From Coniochaeta sp. PMI_546 (Eukaryota > Ascomycota > Sordariomycetes > Coniochaetales > Coniochaetaceae): DNA of 64,000 bases. The stretch is from contig MU271155.1 in assembly GCA_021432605.1 (NCBI GenBank), positions 1-64,000 of the forward strand. The letters run 5' to 3'. A program made the translations under genes and the position numbers. Numbering within the stretch: the first letter of the stretch is position 1; every line of letters begins with the position of its first letter. Below, one piece after another: positions 32,643-43,564 of this stretch. The notes beneath the pieces were generated by a model, which did not search any database, was not told the origin of the DNA, and worked only from the letters and a program-made list of their open reading frames with translations.

Positions 32643-34269
32643 ATGCTGTCACGGACATCAGCGCCTTCCACCAAGGCCCTCTCGCGGGCCGTCGCGGTCT
32701 CGTCGAGCCAGGTCGGCACCACACAACAGTCGCGGAATTTCGCAACCGTTCAGGATGCGGCACCCACGCAGCCACGCAAGTATGGCGGTCTCAAGGACCA
32801 GGACCGCATTTTCCAGAACCTGTACGGACGCTATCCGCCCGACCTGAAGCACGCGAAGAAGATGGGCGACTGGCACAAGACGAAGGAAATATTGCTCAAG
32901 GGGCACGATTGGATTATCGGTGAGGTTAAGGCCTCGGGATTGAGGGGTCGTGGAGGAGCTGGTTTTCCTTCGGGTCTTAAATGGGTGCGTTTCATTCTCT
33001 TCTGGCCCCTACTATTGTGTAAGGAGCTGTGCTAACGGTACACACAGTCCTTCATGAACTTCAAGGACTGGGACAAGGACACCAAGCCCCGCTACCTCGT
33101 GGTGAACGCCGATGAGGGCGAGCCAGGCACTTGCAAGGACCGCGAGATTATGCGCAAGGACCCCCACAAGCTCGTCGAGGGATGTCTCGTGGCCGGACGG
33201 GCCATGAACGCCACGGCGGCCTACATCTACATCCGCGGCGAGTTCATCCAGGAAGCCGCCATTTTGCAGAACGCCATCAACGAAGCCTACAAGGAAGGTC
33301 TGATCGGAAAGAACGCGTGCGGTTCAGGCTACGACTTTGACGTCTACATCCATCGCGGTGCCGGTGCCTACGTCTGCGGCGAAGAGACCTCGCTCATCGA
33401 GTCGCTCGAGGGCAAGCCCGGCAAGCCGAGACTGAAGCCTCCATTTCCTGCCGCTGTCGGTCTGTTCGGATGCCCCTCGACAGTAGCCAACGTGGAGACC
33501 GTGGCCGTGGCACCGACCATCTGCCGCCGCGGTGGCGACTGGTTTGCCCAGTTTGGCCGCGAGCGCAACAGCGGTACCAAGCTGTACTGCATCAGCGGAC
33601 ACGTCAACAACCCGTGCACGGTCGAGGAGGAGATGAGCATCCCGCTGCGCGAGCTGATTGACAAGCACTGCGGCGGCGTTCGCGGCGGGTGGGACAACCT
33701 GCTAGCCGTCATCCCCGGCGGCTCGTCGACGCCGATCCTGCCCAAGCACATCTGCGACGACCAATTGATGGACTTCGACGCGCTCAAGGACAGCCAGTCC
33801 GGTCTGGGTACCGCGGCCGTGATTGTCATGGACAAGAGCACCGATGTCGTGCGTGCTATCGCTCGGCTGAGCCACTTCTACAGGCACGAGAGCTGCGGGC
33901 AGTGCACGCCTTGCCGTGAGGGAAGCAAGTGGACTGAGCAGATCATGTCGCGGTTCGAGAAGGGACAGGGCCGCGAGAGGGAGATTGATATGCTGCAGGA
34001 GCTGACGAAGCAGGTTGAGGGTCACACTATCTGCGGTGAGTTTGAATTTGATCGATCCCCCATATCGAGACTATGGTTTTTGCTGACTTTGACACACAGC
34101 TCTCGGCGAGGCTTTCGCATGGCCGATTCAGGGTCTCATCCGGCATTTCCGCCCCGAGCTCGAGGCGCGCATGCAGAAGTTCGCTCAGGAGAACGAGGGT
34201 CCTGCATTTGCTGGCGGCTGGAAGGCCGACGAGAAGCGCAAGGGCGCTTTGATCTCACCGGGCATGTAG
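32643..34269 (+). CDS. nuo51: NADH:ubiquinone oxidoreductase 51 kDa subunit (complex I, NDUFV1/NuoF)
   Basis: There are three exons, 32,643-32,984, 33,048-34,035 and 34,100-34,269 (introns 63 and 64 bp), giving 499 residues, as in Neurospora. An Arg/Ser/Thr-rich mitochondrial presequence (about residues 1-33) precedes the mature protein. The NADH site [13 protein letters not shown], the FMN site [19 protein letters not shown] and the [4Fe-4S] N3 ligands [11 protein letters not shown] plus the distal Cys of [13 protein letters not shown] are all present; the last is completed across the second splice. The subunit takes electrons from NADH at the tip of the matrix arm. The model closes perfectly in frame and I see no damage. 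Confidence 0.97.
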
Positions 34270-36308
34270 AGACTGAATGAAGATATTGGGTGTGTGTGTT
34301 GTGTTGTACAGTGAGGGCGTGGCGGTTGATCGTGCGTGGCAGAGGTTGGTGGTCGCGAGGCTTGGCGTTGTGATTGGTCGGCAATAGGCCGTCGAAACAA
34401 CGCCGGTTCTTGTAAAATTGTGCATTCGTAGACGACGGCTAGAGTTGTAAATGTACCTATCTATTTTGTCTACGTCTCTTCTTGGTCTGACTGCTATCTC
34501 GGCTGCCGACGAAGGTTATCATGCCGGCAATGTACCCTTGCGATACTTTAGGTTTTGCTTCCTTGCCATCACGAGCATGTGACCATATCAGTATCAGTCA
34601 TTGATTCACTTCGCAGTTATCCATGATGCGAGACCACAGTTGAGGCAGTGAGGTGACTCTTGTGTATGACTAAGGTATGGCCTGCCCGACAGTCACGACG
34701 TTTGTCAGACACGATATATGTGCCATGGTTGGTGACATGCTAGACGGGTCAGATCTTCTCCATCCATCGTAGCACAGCAAAACAACCCTCGAGCAAAGCC
34801 AGAGTGTCTCCTCGGTCGTAGCCTTGCAAGGCCGTGGAACCATGGAAGGGATAGATATGTTTCGCTGCAGAGTCAGGTGAATTCGTCAGTCCATTGCCCG
34901 GTCTTGGCGTGGGTTTTGTCGGCGGACCGGGAAGGAGCCAAGACCTCGAATGTCCGATCTTGGCACTTCGGAGTCGGATCCGAGGCAAGGTTTAGCTAAG
35001 GTACCTTATCTACTGCAATACAGTGCCCGCTGGCATAACACCGGGGCACAAATTGCAGAGCTGGGCGGCCGATGATCCACTTGCTGGATCTATCGCATGT
35101 GAGTACGCATTACAGCGACCTTGCTGTCATCCTAACTAAATATCTCTTTTCTTCGTAGTTGACATACCCGGCGCCATGCAATACCAGCTTACCTTATCTA
35201 TCTTAGGGACTTTACGAATAAGGAACTGAAAACTGCAACCTGTAAAACATCGACCAACCACCCTTTGAAGGTACGATGATGATTCATCATGACAACAGCT
35301 ACGACTGGCTGCCCCTCCACACACCCCCGCACCGGCGCGAGCCAAGAAAGCAACCGCCTCACATGCCATTTCAATCATGATTTGCCAGATAGACCGCATC
35401 AGCAGCAGGTACCATCCAGCTTGAAATCCTGGCCACTGTCTGCCAGACTCAGGGCACGGGACAATTGCCCCTGGCCGGGCTTGGCCGTGCTACGTACCGG
35501 TACCGGTATCATTGGATTCAGATTCACACTTCCCGATTCGGAATTTGTTGGGACAGGTCTTCTGCAGCGTGGCAGCTATGACGACCACGACACACCGCTC
35601 GCGTTTCACTTGCGCGGCAGCCAAGTGTCACCATGACTTCCCTACTGGCCACTACCGAGCGTGCTAGTGTTACTTGCCTTGGACACAATTGCAAAGGAAG
35701 GCGGTGTTTAGCGGCAGGTCCTTGCCCCCCAGCAGGTTATCCCGCCCTGTTGCAAGTTGCAAGTTGCATCGTCCACTCACCACTCCTCCGTTTCATCCAA
35801 TTAATTCCGTGTGTTTTGCCTCCGGTGCCATTTGCTACCTACCTTAGTACGATTACTGTACCTAAGTCTAAGTCTTGTTTCCAAAGTGCCTCGGCTTGCG
35901 AGTTCGCCTCCCAGCAGTAGCTCGGGCTGATTGTCTCTCCTGCTCAAACAATAGAAGCTCCGACCCCGACTCTCGTTGTGATGACCCAACTTTCCAGCCC
36001 TTACAGCTTTCGGTGGCGATCGTATCTGGCAGCTCCTAGTGCTTATTGACATCCTGATTCATTGAGTTCTACACGCAATCACAGGTCGGCACAGGTTGCA
36101 AGCACGTTTGCGCAGCCACATTGTCGCGGTGGTCGCGTGCAGATCTGAGCGGTGCTATCTCGGGGTCGTCATCTTCCGCTCCTCTACCACTGGCGCTGAG
36201 CTATCTGCACTCAACTTAAGAACCCAATTGACCTCGTCGGAGGCCGTAATCGCCTAGCAACACCATCTATCCCACTCCCGCGCTCATCTCATCACGAAAT
36301 CGCACACA
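34270..36308. other. Long intergenic region upstream of the type III PKS
   Basis: About 2 kb has no convincing gene. A 79-codon frame on the - strand (34,988-34,749) ends HIYPFHGSTALQGYDRGD and might be a relic, but I do not recognise it. CTTAGG/CCTAAG-like and ACCGGTACCGGTACCGG elements (near 35,495) and the C/T-rich tract before 36,309 suggest an extended promoter and leader for the PKS gene. Confidence 0.45.
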
Positions 36309-37649
36309 ATGGCAGCCCCAAGCTTCCCTCGGGAGCTTGGCCTCTCCATCATGGGTCTAGGCACGCAATACCCCCCTTACGCCCTCAAACCAGACTCGGT
36401 CGAGACGCTATCCAAGAGATTCTACCCCGACACTCCAAGCATGCAAAAAGTCCTCGCCATCAACCGCTTCACAGGCATCGACGCACGCTCCAGCATCGGC
36501 ACCCCAGACCATCCGCTCGTCAATCAGGCGCAGGCACCTACCATCACCGAGCTGCACAAGACGTTCATGACAGACGGCGTGCCCCTCGCCGTGAGCGCGG
36601 CGCGGAAGGCGCTCATGGAGGCGGGCGTGGATGCCGCGGCCGTGACGCACGTGGTCTCCACCACGTGCACAGACAGCGCGAACCCGGGGTACGACCACTT
36701 CGTCGCAAAGGAGCTGGGCCTGCGGCCCGAGACGGAGAAGGTCCTGCTCCACGGGATCGGATGCTCTGGCGGTCTCGCCGCGCTGCGGACGGCGGCCAAC
36801 CTTGCATTGGGCCATCGCGCGCGCGGGAAGGCGGCGAGGGTTCTCGTCATGGCCACGGAGATCAGCACGACCATGGTGCGCAGCGAGCTGGACTCTGTCA
36901 ACGAGCTGCAGGAGACGCGCATCGGGGTGGCGCTGTTCAGCGATTGCGCTAGCGCGGTGGTTCTCGGCAATGGGGTCGGCGACCAGGCACCGCCGGTGTA
37001 CGAGCTGCTAGGGTGGGAGAACAGGACAATACCCGACACGGAGGAGGACCTGGGATTCGACGTGCATCCCAGCGGGTGGAAGGTGGTGCTCTCGCCGCGG
37101 GTGCCGAAGCTGGCACAGAATGTGGTTCTCCCGACGTACGAGACGCTAATAAGGGACCTCCCGCCGCTGCCCGAGTCCTACGCGAAACCGGCAGATTTCG
37201 ACTGGGCTATGCACCCCGGCGGAGCGACCATTCTGACGGGCGCGGAGAAGGCGCTGGGGATCAGCCCGGAGCACATGAGGGCTAGCTATGATACGTATAT
37301 CAACCATGGGAATTCCAGCTCGGCGACGGTCTTCAGCGTGCTGGATCGTTTGAGGAGTAAGGAGATGGATGCGCTCGCGCCGGGGGGAGTGGTGAAGGAT
37401 TATGTGGTTGGGTGCGCGTTTGGGCCCGGTATCACAGTGGAGATGTGTATGCTCAAGAGGAATCTGGGAGTGAGGGGGATATCGGGCTTGCAAACGCCGC
37501 CCGAGACGGAGAGCGAAGGGAGCAGGAGCGATGATGGAGAGGAGGATTTGGGGAGAGAGACGGTGCCACAGACGGATAGGATAAGAGGTGGAGCTGATCA
37601 AGGTGATGCATTTATTAGCGAGGCGTTGGCGGGTGTGGAGTTGGATTAG
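36309..37649 (+). CDS. Type III polyketide synthase (chalcone/stilbene synthase family)
   Basis: An intronless frame of 446 residues. The thiolase-fold catalytic triad is complete: Cys152 in LLHGIGCSGGLAALR, His302 in WAMHPGG and Asn335 in NHGNSSSAT. The early motif TTCTDSANPGYD and the late GCAFGPGITVEM loop are also family hallmarks. The core ends near residue 390, followed by about 56 extra residues rich in Glu, Asp, Gly and Ser, longer than plant enzymes but seen in some fungal homologues. Such enzymes extend fatty acyl or aromatic CoA starters with malonyl-CoA to alkylresorcinols or pyrones; the product here cannot be predicted. It is convergent with an MFS transporter 382 bp away, and a P450 lies about 6 kb downstream. 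Confidence 0.93.
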   Translation: MAAPSFPRELGLSIMGLGTQYPPYALKPDSVETLSKRFYPDTPSMQKVLAINRFTGIDARSSIGTPDHPLVNQAQAPTITELHKTFMTDGVPLAVSAARKALMEAGVDAAAVTHVVSTTCTDSANPGYDHFVAKELGLRPETEKVLLHGIGCSGGLAALRTAANLALGHRARGKAARVLVMATEISTTMVRSELDSVNELQETRIGVALFSDCASAVVLGNGVGDQAPPVYELLGWENRTIPDTEEDLGFDVHPSGWKVVLSPRVPKLAQNVVLPTYETLIRDLPPLPESYAKPADFDWAMHPGGATILTGAEKALGISPEHMRASYDTYINHGNSSSATVFSVLDRLRSKEMDALAPGGVVKDYVVGCAFGPGITVEMCMLKRNLGVRGISGLQTPPETESEGSRSDDGEEDLGRETVPQTDRIRGGADQGDAFISEALAGVELD

Positions 37650-38031
37650 ATTATGCCTGAGCTGTAGGTGAGATGAGGATGATGTGAGAGATTACACAAG
37701 GTGATGACGCTGGTGGCTGTGCCGCTTGTTCACATGTGCGAGATATCACAAAGCGCACGTGCGTAGGGGAATTATTCCAAGGTGCAAAGCGTCCGTTGGA
37801 TCATAAAGTTAGCTAGAAATAGTGGTATCATGTACGAACGTAATCTATCAGGCCAGAAATAACAACTGCCATCAAGCCCTCCTCGCTACGACATTCAGGA
37901 ATGAATGTCGTCACATTAACCTTCGCGATAATGTAAAATATAGCCTAGGTTGCGTAATTGCGTATCCAACACTCAATGTAAGTCGCCACATCCGCACGCC
38001 GACATCCATCAACCATTCACATCTTCGCCCA
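37650..38031. other. Intergenic space between convergent genes
   Basis: This is 382 bp of shared 3' flank of the PKS and transporter genes. No gene or clear element is seen. Confidence 0.5.
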
Positions 38032-39721
38032 CTAGGCCTTCGTCTCCGTAGCGCCGACCGCCTCAATAGAGTCAAGACTCTCGCCCTTCTTCAGTCCCAG
38101 CTGGCGGGTATCATAACCGTGGCTCTCGAGGTACGCCCTGAACCTCGCGTCCTCGAACGTAATCGTATCCTGCCCGATGTGTGGCAGGCAGAACAGCGCC
38201 AGAGCGGCACTCAGCACGCACAGACTCGAGCTGACATAGAAGGGATACTGTGCCTGCAGCTTGTCGCTGTCGCCGCCCGCTGCCACGATGTAGGGGAACA
38301 CCCACGTGCCCACAAAGGCGCCGATTTTGCCGACGGCGGCCGCGATGCCGTAGTACCGCCCGCGCACACCAGTGGCGCACGTCTTGGCGGCGATGAGGCC
38401 GATGTTGTTGCCGGGACCCAGCTCGCCTAGGGCGAGGAAGATGCCGTAGACGACGGCGAAGGCGCCCACCATGCCCGGCTGGGAAAGGTTGCCGTAGTCA
38501 CCCGCCATGATGAAGCCGACGACGGCCTGGAGGGTCACGCCTAGGGCGAGCGCGTAGCGGGGGCCGAGCCAGTCCGAGACAGGGGCGCCGAGCATGGTTC
38601 CGGGGATGTAGAAGAGATTGATGACGGTGTTCCAGCCGAATACGGTCGTGAGGGGCGCCGAGCTCGAGTCGTATATGTTGGCGAGGATGGTGGACGAGTA
38701 GATGCCGAAGGAATAGGCCGAGAAGTCGTAGATGAACCAGATGAGGCTGACGATGAAGAGGCGGAAGCCGTAGAAGCGCAGGACGAGCATGTACGGCGTC
38801 TTGGCATACTTCATGCTGTTGCGCGTGAACTCCTCGGGCTCCTTGAGGCGGAGCCGCAGGACGAAGAGGATAAGGGGGAAGACGACGCCGATGCCCAGGC
38901 TGGTGCGCCAGATGGTGCCGAAGTGCTCGTTGTGGCAGGCTGCTGCTACGACGTAAGGCACGAAAGCGCCGATGACGAAGCCCTAAACCACCCCGGGTCA
39001 GTGAGATGCTACGTGGGAGCTTTATGAAGGTAGACTCACCCAATCGATCATGGTATTCGTAAACATTATAAACCAAAGGTTTCGCGACCCCTTCTTCAGC
39101 TCGCCGGTCGACTCGGCGCATCCAACAGATCCTGCTGGATATTCACCGCCAATTCCAATACCAACCTAGCTGGCGTCAGCAGGGCGTATGAGGCCACCAT
39201 AATATCAAGAATTACTTACAAAGAATCGCCAGGCAGTCAAAATGTTGAACATACCCACATCGTCGCCGTGGTAGTAGGAGCCGGCAGCAAGTGCGGTGAA
39301 GATGATCAGGATGACGGTGGAGACCAAAAGTGAATTGGTACGCGACCAGTGGTCGGACAGCCAGCCGAAGAGCAGCTGGCCAACGACAGTGCCGGCAAAG
39401 GCAATGTCGCCGACATATTTCTTGGCTGTTGAGGTGCTGTACGTTTTGCCGTACTGATAGCTGAGCACAGTCGAGACGGAGCCGATGACCTGTGTTCGAG
39501 AAGTGGAGTTAGAGTTGTGCTACTCAGTAAAAGTCACCGTGCTTGAGCGTATTTGAACTTCTTACGTTGTTGATGTAGCCATCAGAAAACAGACCTGCGC
39601 CGCAAGCAATGACCGGCATGATTGCCTTGGAGAATGGCTGAACTGCCTCCAGGCGTTCGCTCTCGACACGTTCCTCTTGCGACACATCATCCTGGCTCGT
39701 TTTCCTGTTGAAGAACTTCAT
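38032..39721 (-). CDS. MFS transporter, glycerophosphodiester/phosphate permease type (Git1/Pho84-like)
   Basis: There are four exons, 39,721-39,566, 39,489-39,220, 39,165-39,040 and 38,982-38,032, with introns of 76, 54 and 57 bp, all phase 0, giving 500 residues. About 12 membrane segments are evident. Family landmarks are ACGAGLFSDGYINNVIGSV at helix 1, GQLLFGWLSDHWSRTNSLL (the G-x-L-x-D-x-x-GR-like loop 2-3 motif), and GIGIGGEYPAGSVGCAE, the GEYP signature shared by Pho84 and Git1. Git1-type permeases import glycerophosphoinositol or glycerophosphocholine as phosphate sources at the plasma membrane. The exact substrate is uncertain. The neighbouring type III PKS may be coincidental. Confidence 0.9.
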
Positions 39722-41889
39722 CTTGCAGTGTGCGACGGAGCGGACCGAAGCTCGGGTGAGAAGTCTGTCTGACGGCTTATGAGCCTATGATGTCACAACT
39801 CTAAAAGCGTCCTGGCAAGAGAAGTCAACAAAGACAAGGCAATCTAGTCCAAAGCATCACCAAAGCGTCTCAAGAGTTTAGACAGAGTCGAAAACAGGAA
39901 CAGCACGGAAGAGGTTCATCAACATGTGAAAGTGGGAAAGAGGTAGTATTTAAGGTCGCATTCGACAGCCGATCAGGGTAGTAGTATATGTACCTTCTGC
40001 ATAGCAGGGTGCGTCCATGCCGACCATGGTTTACCGACTCCTCGTTCTGGCAGACCAGAGGGTTCGGCTCGGGTCACCTTGCCAGCTCTGGCTGAGGTCT
40101 CACTTGATCGCAACAAAAAGAGACCAACCAACCAGTGCTGCTTCCCCCGGCCTCGTGGGTGACATTCTTCCCATGCAATTGGGACTCTTGTGGGAAACGC
40201 CAGTTGCAGGGAAGAGGTGGGTGTATGGCGAGGAGCACATGGAGCAGTGAGGGGACTTTCTGAGGGAGATCAACAAAAACCTTCCAGCTATGATCTCTTT
40301 CTCTCTATTTCATTGGAGGAAGGGGGGAGGAACGATGTCACCAATTGTTCAGAACCACCAGCCTGCTCAATTTTGTGGATCTGCTCACTTGCCATGTTTT
40401 CGGAATGCGAATGAGGTGCCGCGTCCCGTACAAGCTTCACACAAGCGCCGAACGAAAGAAAAGCTTGTGTCATTGGAGATTGTCAGCCTCTCACGACAAG
40501 CCAAGAGGTGAGACATGCCTCTGACAGAACCCTTTTGGCTGTGAGATATCGATGCATCGGGCTCTCGCCGTTACACGTGCAGGTCGATCGCATCGACCTC
40601 GTAAAGTAATATAGTGTAGATTTTGACGTTTCCGATGACTGCGCCAAGACTTTAGTTTCCGAATCCTAAGGTGACGTTGTTCTGCATGATAAGGCCGACC
40701 GAAGCGCACAAGCTTTTGGCTTTCCGGCTCAAAGCGGCCCTCCCGCAAGTGGCCATTCCATCAAAAAAAGACAAGCCCGAATACGCACACTTTGATCTGC
40801 GATACTACACACACGTGTATTCTGATGTCCGATATCAAAGGCGACAGGAGCCAAACAGACTGTTCGGAATGTCCTCGGCCTTATCTGAGCTGCATGTCTT
40901 GATCTCTGATAAACATCCATATACGTACAGACGGCATCTGGGAGTCGAATGTTCTTGCCGGTTCGGTGAGGCCGATTCGACAACGACAAGAGCGGAAGGA
41001 GCGTCCCTGCATGGTGGGGCCATCTGGCCCACCCCCGCTGAGCACCGCTTCAACGGCATTGGGAAGCCAACTACGGGTCCGTACAGACTTCCAGCGACAC
41101 CTTCGTGTCGCTGTTATTTCGTGTATCAGCGGCAGCCATGGCACCTTCTCATTCGCCAAAAACGAGACGATATCAACATTATCTGTAACCACATCGCCAA
41201 GCACTACAGTTCCATTAGGCATGTAAGGATAAGGTATGCCGCCATTGTCAGCGGTCCATGTGTACATGAGCTTCTTAGAGGCCACGATCTTGAAGCTCTC
41301 TGACGGCCAAGGATCCTTACTGACTGACAGTCTGACAGTGGGCCCCCTTGCACCTTGACACACAAAGTGCAGTCTACAATTTTGATTTGAAGTTGACAAA
41401 GATTGACTGGCGCTCTATCAACTAAGGTACTTGAATTGTAGTTCTTGCACCACGTGCATCGTCTATTTGATCACGGTGTTCCCTTGGAGGTCCCTACATT
41501 TTCATGACCCTGGCCTTGACGTCTCCCAGCCACGGGTACACGGCTTCCCAGATATAGAGTTGTCGCACGTCAAATATTTTTTCACCCCACGTCTAAACCA
41601 CAGTAGACCGTGTCACTGTGGCCGTAGGGTTAACTGAATCTTACATTTTCACCCTTCTTCACGGTGTGGATCCTTCCAATGCAAACCTCTTGTCAGGGAC
41701 AACACCCATGGCTAAATCCAACCGCCACAGAGCAAAACTGGTGATGGAACTCGAGCCTCTTACCATCCACCCTGATCCTGTATGTTTGGCATAGCCCTTA
41801 AGTCCAGCCATACCATGTTCGTCTCGACCTCCCTCAGCATTTTGCCATTACGGCGCGTCCACATTCAGCCGTCTTGTTGCGCAAGTCTA
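39722..41889. other. Long intergenic region with possible relic
   Basis: There is no confident gene. The first 300 bp are the transporter promoter. A - strand frame of 172 codons (41,399-40,881) has a protein-like stretch, MYTWTADNGGIPYPYMPNG followed by VVLGDVVTDNVDIVSFL, but no domain I know, and it overlaps equally long frames on the other strand. It may be a relic. A tRNA-like D-arm occurs at about 41,400-41,430 (see rejected items). Confidence 0.4.
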
Positions 41890-42614
41890 TGATTCATGCG
41901 GAGCACGAGCCTTGCCTGTCTCGCGGCGGAAGCAAGGACGCTAGCCTGCCTCATTCCTCCACCAAAGCTCTTCCTGATTCGACGCAGTCGCCGGATCAGC
42001 TCTGCGGTTCCGATGACCATAACATCCAGCGGCGCTCCCAATTTCTTGCTGAAGTCAAGTGTAAGAACACTGTAAGTATCGCGCGAACTCTCGTATCTCG
42101 TCGGCTCCAGCTGCAACCGCCTCCCATAATCGTGCTCCGGCAAGATGAACTTTGATATTCTTGCTCTATGTCCACTCTTTTATCACGCATCTCTTTGAGC
42201 GAAGTGATACTCTAGACGTGGTGTTCTCGAGACTTATCACTCGAGTGGGACTCTTGTGGACATCCTACGCCACAACAGCATGCTTTTGCATGTCTCCCAG
42301 CGTCAGATACCGTCCATTAATGGGCCGGATTGCCCGCACCATGGCTCCCAAGAGATGAGCAGCTCCGCCAGCTTCCCAGTGGATGATGTGCAAGCGCTCA
42401 TCGGCGAGGATAGCATCCGGAGGCCAGGTCAGGAGCGTTTGGAGGGCGAGCTTGTTCGCCAGGTGCCTGTTATGACGAAAGCTGCTGCCTCGTGGCCGCA
42501 GCGGATCGAAAAATCCCGCTTGAAGTCTCTGGTGGTACTTCCTTCGCCGAAGACGTCGTCTTTGAGAGACCCTTGAGCCATCGCGCGTAGTATGCCTTCA
42601 GAGGGCGTTCTCAC
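41890..42614 (-). pseudogene. L-threonine aldolase pseudogene (PLP-dependent, GLY1-like)
   Basis: Segments in different - strand frames spell a threonine aldolase in the right order. The N-terminal region contains ILRAMAQGSLKDDVFGE and EAAAFVITGT. A middle region contains LADERLHIIHWEAGGAAH and RAIRPINGRYLTLGDMQKH. Then come PTRVISLENT and KVHLAGARLWEAVAAGA, and finally the PLP-lysine motif LDFSKKLGAPLDVMV with RIRKSFGGGMRQA. A one-base loss after EAAAFVITGT (where GTMAN is expected) shifts the frame. In-frame stops follow the middle segment, another shift precedes LDFSKK, and the C-terminal third is missing. The start region is also unrecognisable. It overlaps head to head with an MFS relic. 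The lesions are not confined to CpA/TpG, so ordinary decay is likelier than RIP. Confidence 0.78.
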
Positions 42615-43400
42615 TCGTCCAAGGATATAAGGGCGGTCGTCGATCTGGTCGTCATTCGACCGACGTGGATTCTGGCCACGGAGCCGTTGGTTATCATGGT
42701 TGCCATTATCTCCGCTGCGTCGTGGGGACTGATATATCTCTTCACCGAGGCGCTGACGCCGGTTTCTGTGTCCATGGGGTTTACGCCGGCGCAGGCATCG
42801 CTCCCTTTCATGGGCATTGTGGTGGGTGTGTTGTCCACATTACTGCCACGGTACTGGGACATGAGGGTTGTCAGGAGACGGAGGAAGAAGGGAGAGGCTG
42901 TTGACCCGTATGTTACTCGCACAGAGGACTTCCGGATGGCGCCGCGCTGACAATAGGGAATGGAGAAGATGAAATCATGGGCTTTGCCTTGGTCAGCCCA
43001 GCGCTATCAATCGGCATCTTCTGGTTCGCGTGGACCATGGCCCCTGCCGTACAAGGTCTGCAATGGACCGTCCCGACTCTGGCCCTCGCCATCGACTTCG
43101 CGGTCAACGACCTACGCGCTCAGCGGTCACCTGGCCGACTCGCACCTGCTCTTCTCGGCGTTCTCCAGACCGTCCTTAGTCAGGGCCTTCGTATCTGGCC
43201 TGATGCCACTGGTGGCGCACGAAATGTGTGCTGGCCTGGACACCAATGTGGCTGGATCTGCGCTGATCAGGTGTCGGTGGTGTTCTGCATTCTCCATGGG
43301 CGTCCTAAGATTCAGTCGGAGGTTGAGGGAAGGCAGTGCCTTGACACATTTCTTTTTGAGACGGATGAGAGGACAGAGGTGTAGGGCTATATCCTCGAAC
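42615..43400 (+). pseudogene. MFS transporter pseudogene (DHA1-like, C-terminal half)
   Basis: This fragment corresponds to about helices 7-12 of a drug:H+ antiporter-like MFS protein. Pieces in sequence are LVIMVAIISAASWGLIYLF, GFTPAQASLPFMGIVVGV, LPRYWDMRVVRRRRKKGEA, then (after a probable old intron near 42,909-42,957) MGFALVSPALSIGIFWFAWT. After a frame change come ALSGHLADSHLLFSAFS and LVRAFVSGLMPLVAHEM with AGLDTNVAGSA. The first half of the protein is absent and at least two frame changes are needed along the fragment. It runs into the 3' flank of the P450 that ends at 43,565. Confidence 0.75.
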
Positions 43401-43564
43401 TTGGAGAGATATGTCTACCTTATTACGGGGTGTACATTTCAGTCGAGTCGTCCTGGGTTCGAATTCGCCAAGCTTTTTGCTCGATTCATCCGGCCTCCTT
43501 TTTGCATGGCGATATCGGCTCCCTCGCTGCTCTTTCGCTTAGACAACTCACATACGCTGCGTAT

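Noticed and set aside
36309-39721. PKS plus Git1-like permease as a proven biosynthetic cluster
   Set aside because: The permease belongs to a phosphodiester/phosphate family and the genes are convergent; kept only as a hypothesis among the findings.
40671-41303. 210-codon + strand frame
   Set aside because: No recognisable domain and overlapped by an equally long opposite-strand frame; composition Arg/His-rich like a shadow.
41374-41441. tRNA-like sequence on the minus strand (TTAGTTGATAGAGCG D-arm-like stretch within a 7-bp CTACAAT/ATTGTAG stem)
   Set aside because: The D-stem, anticodon stem and T-stem do not pair in a cloverleaf; at most a tRNA-derived fragment.
43441-43480. GGGTTCGAATTC word resembling a tRNA T-arm/B-box
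   Set aside because: No matching A-box or acceptor stem upstream; a chance match in the flank of the MFS relic.
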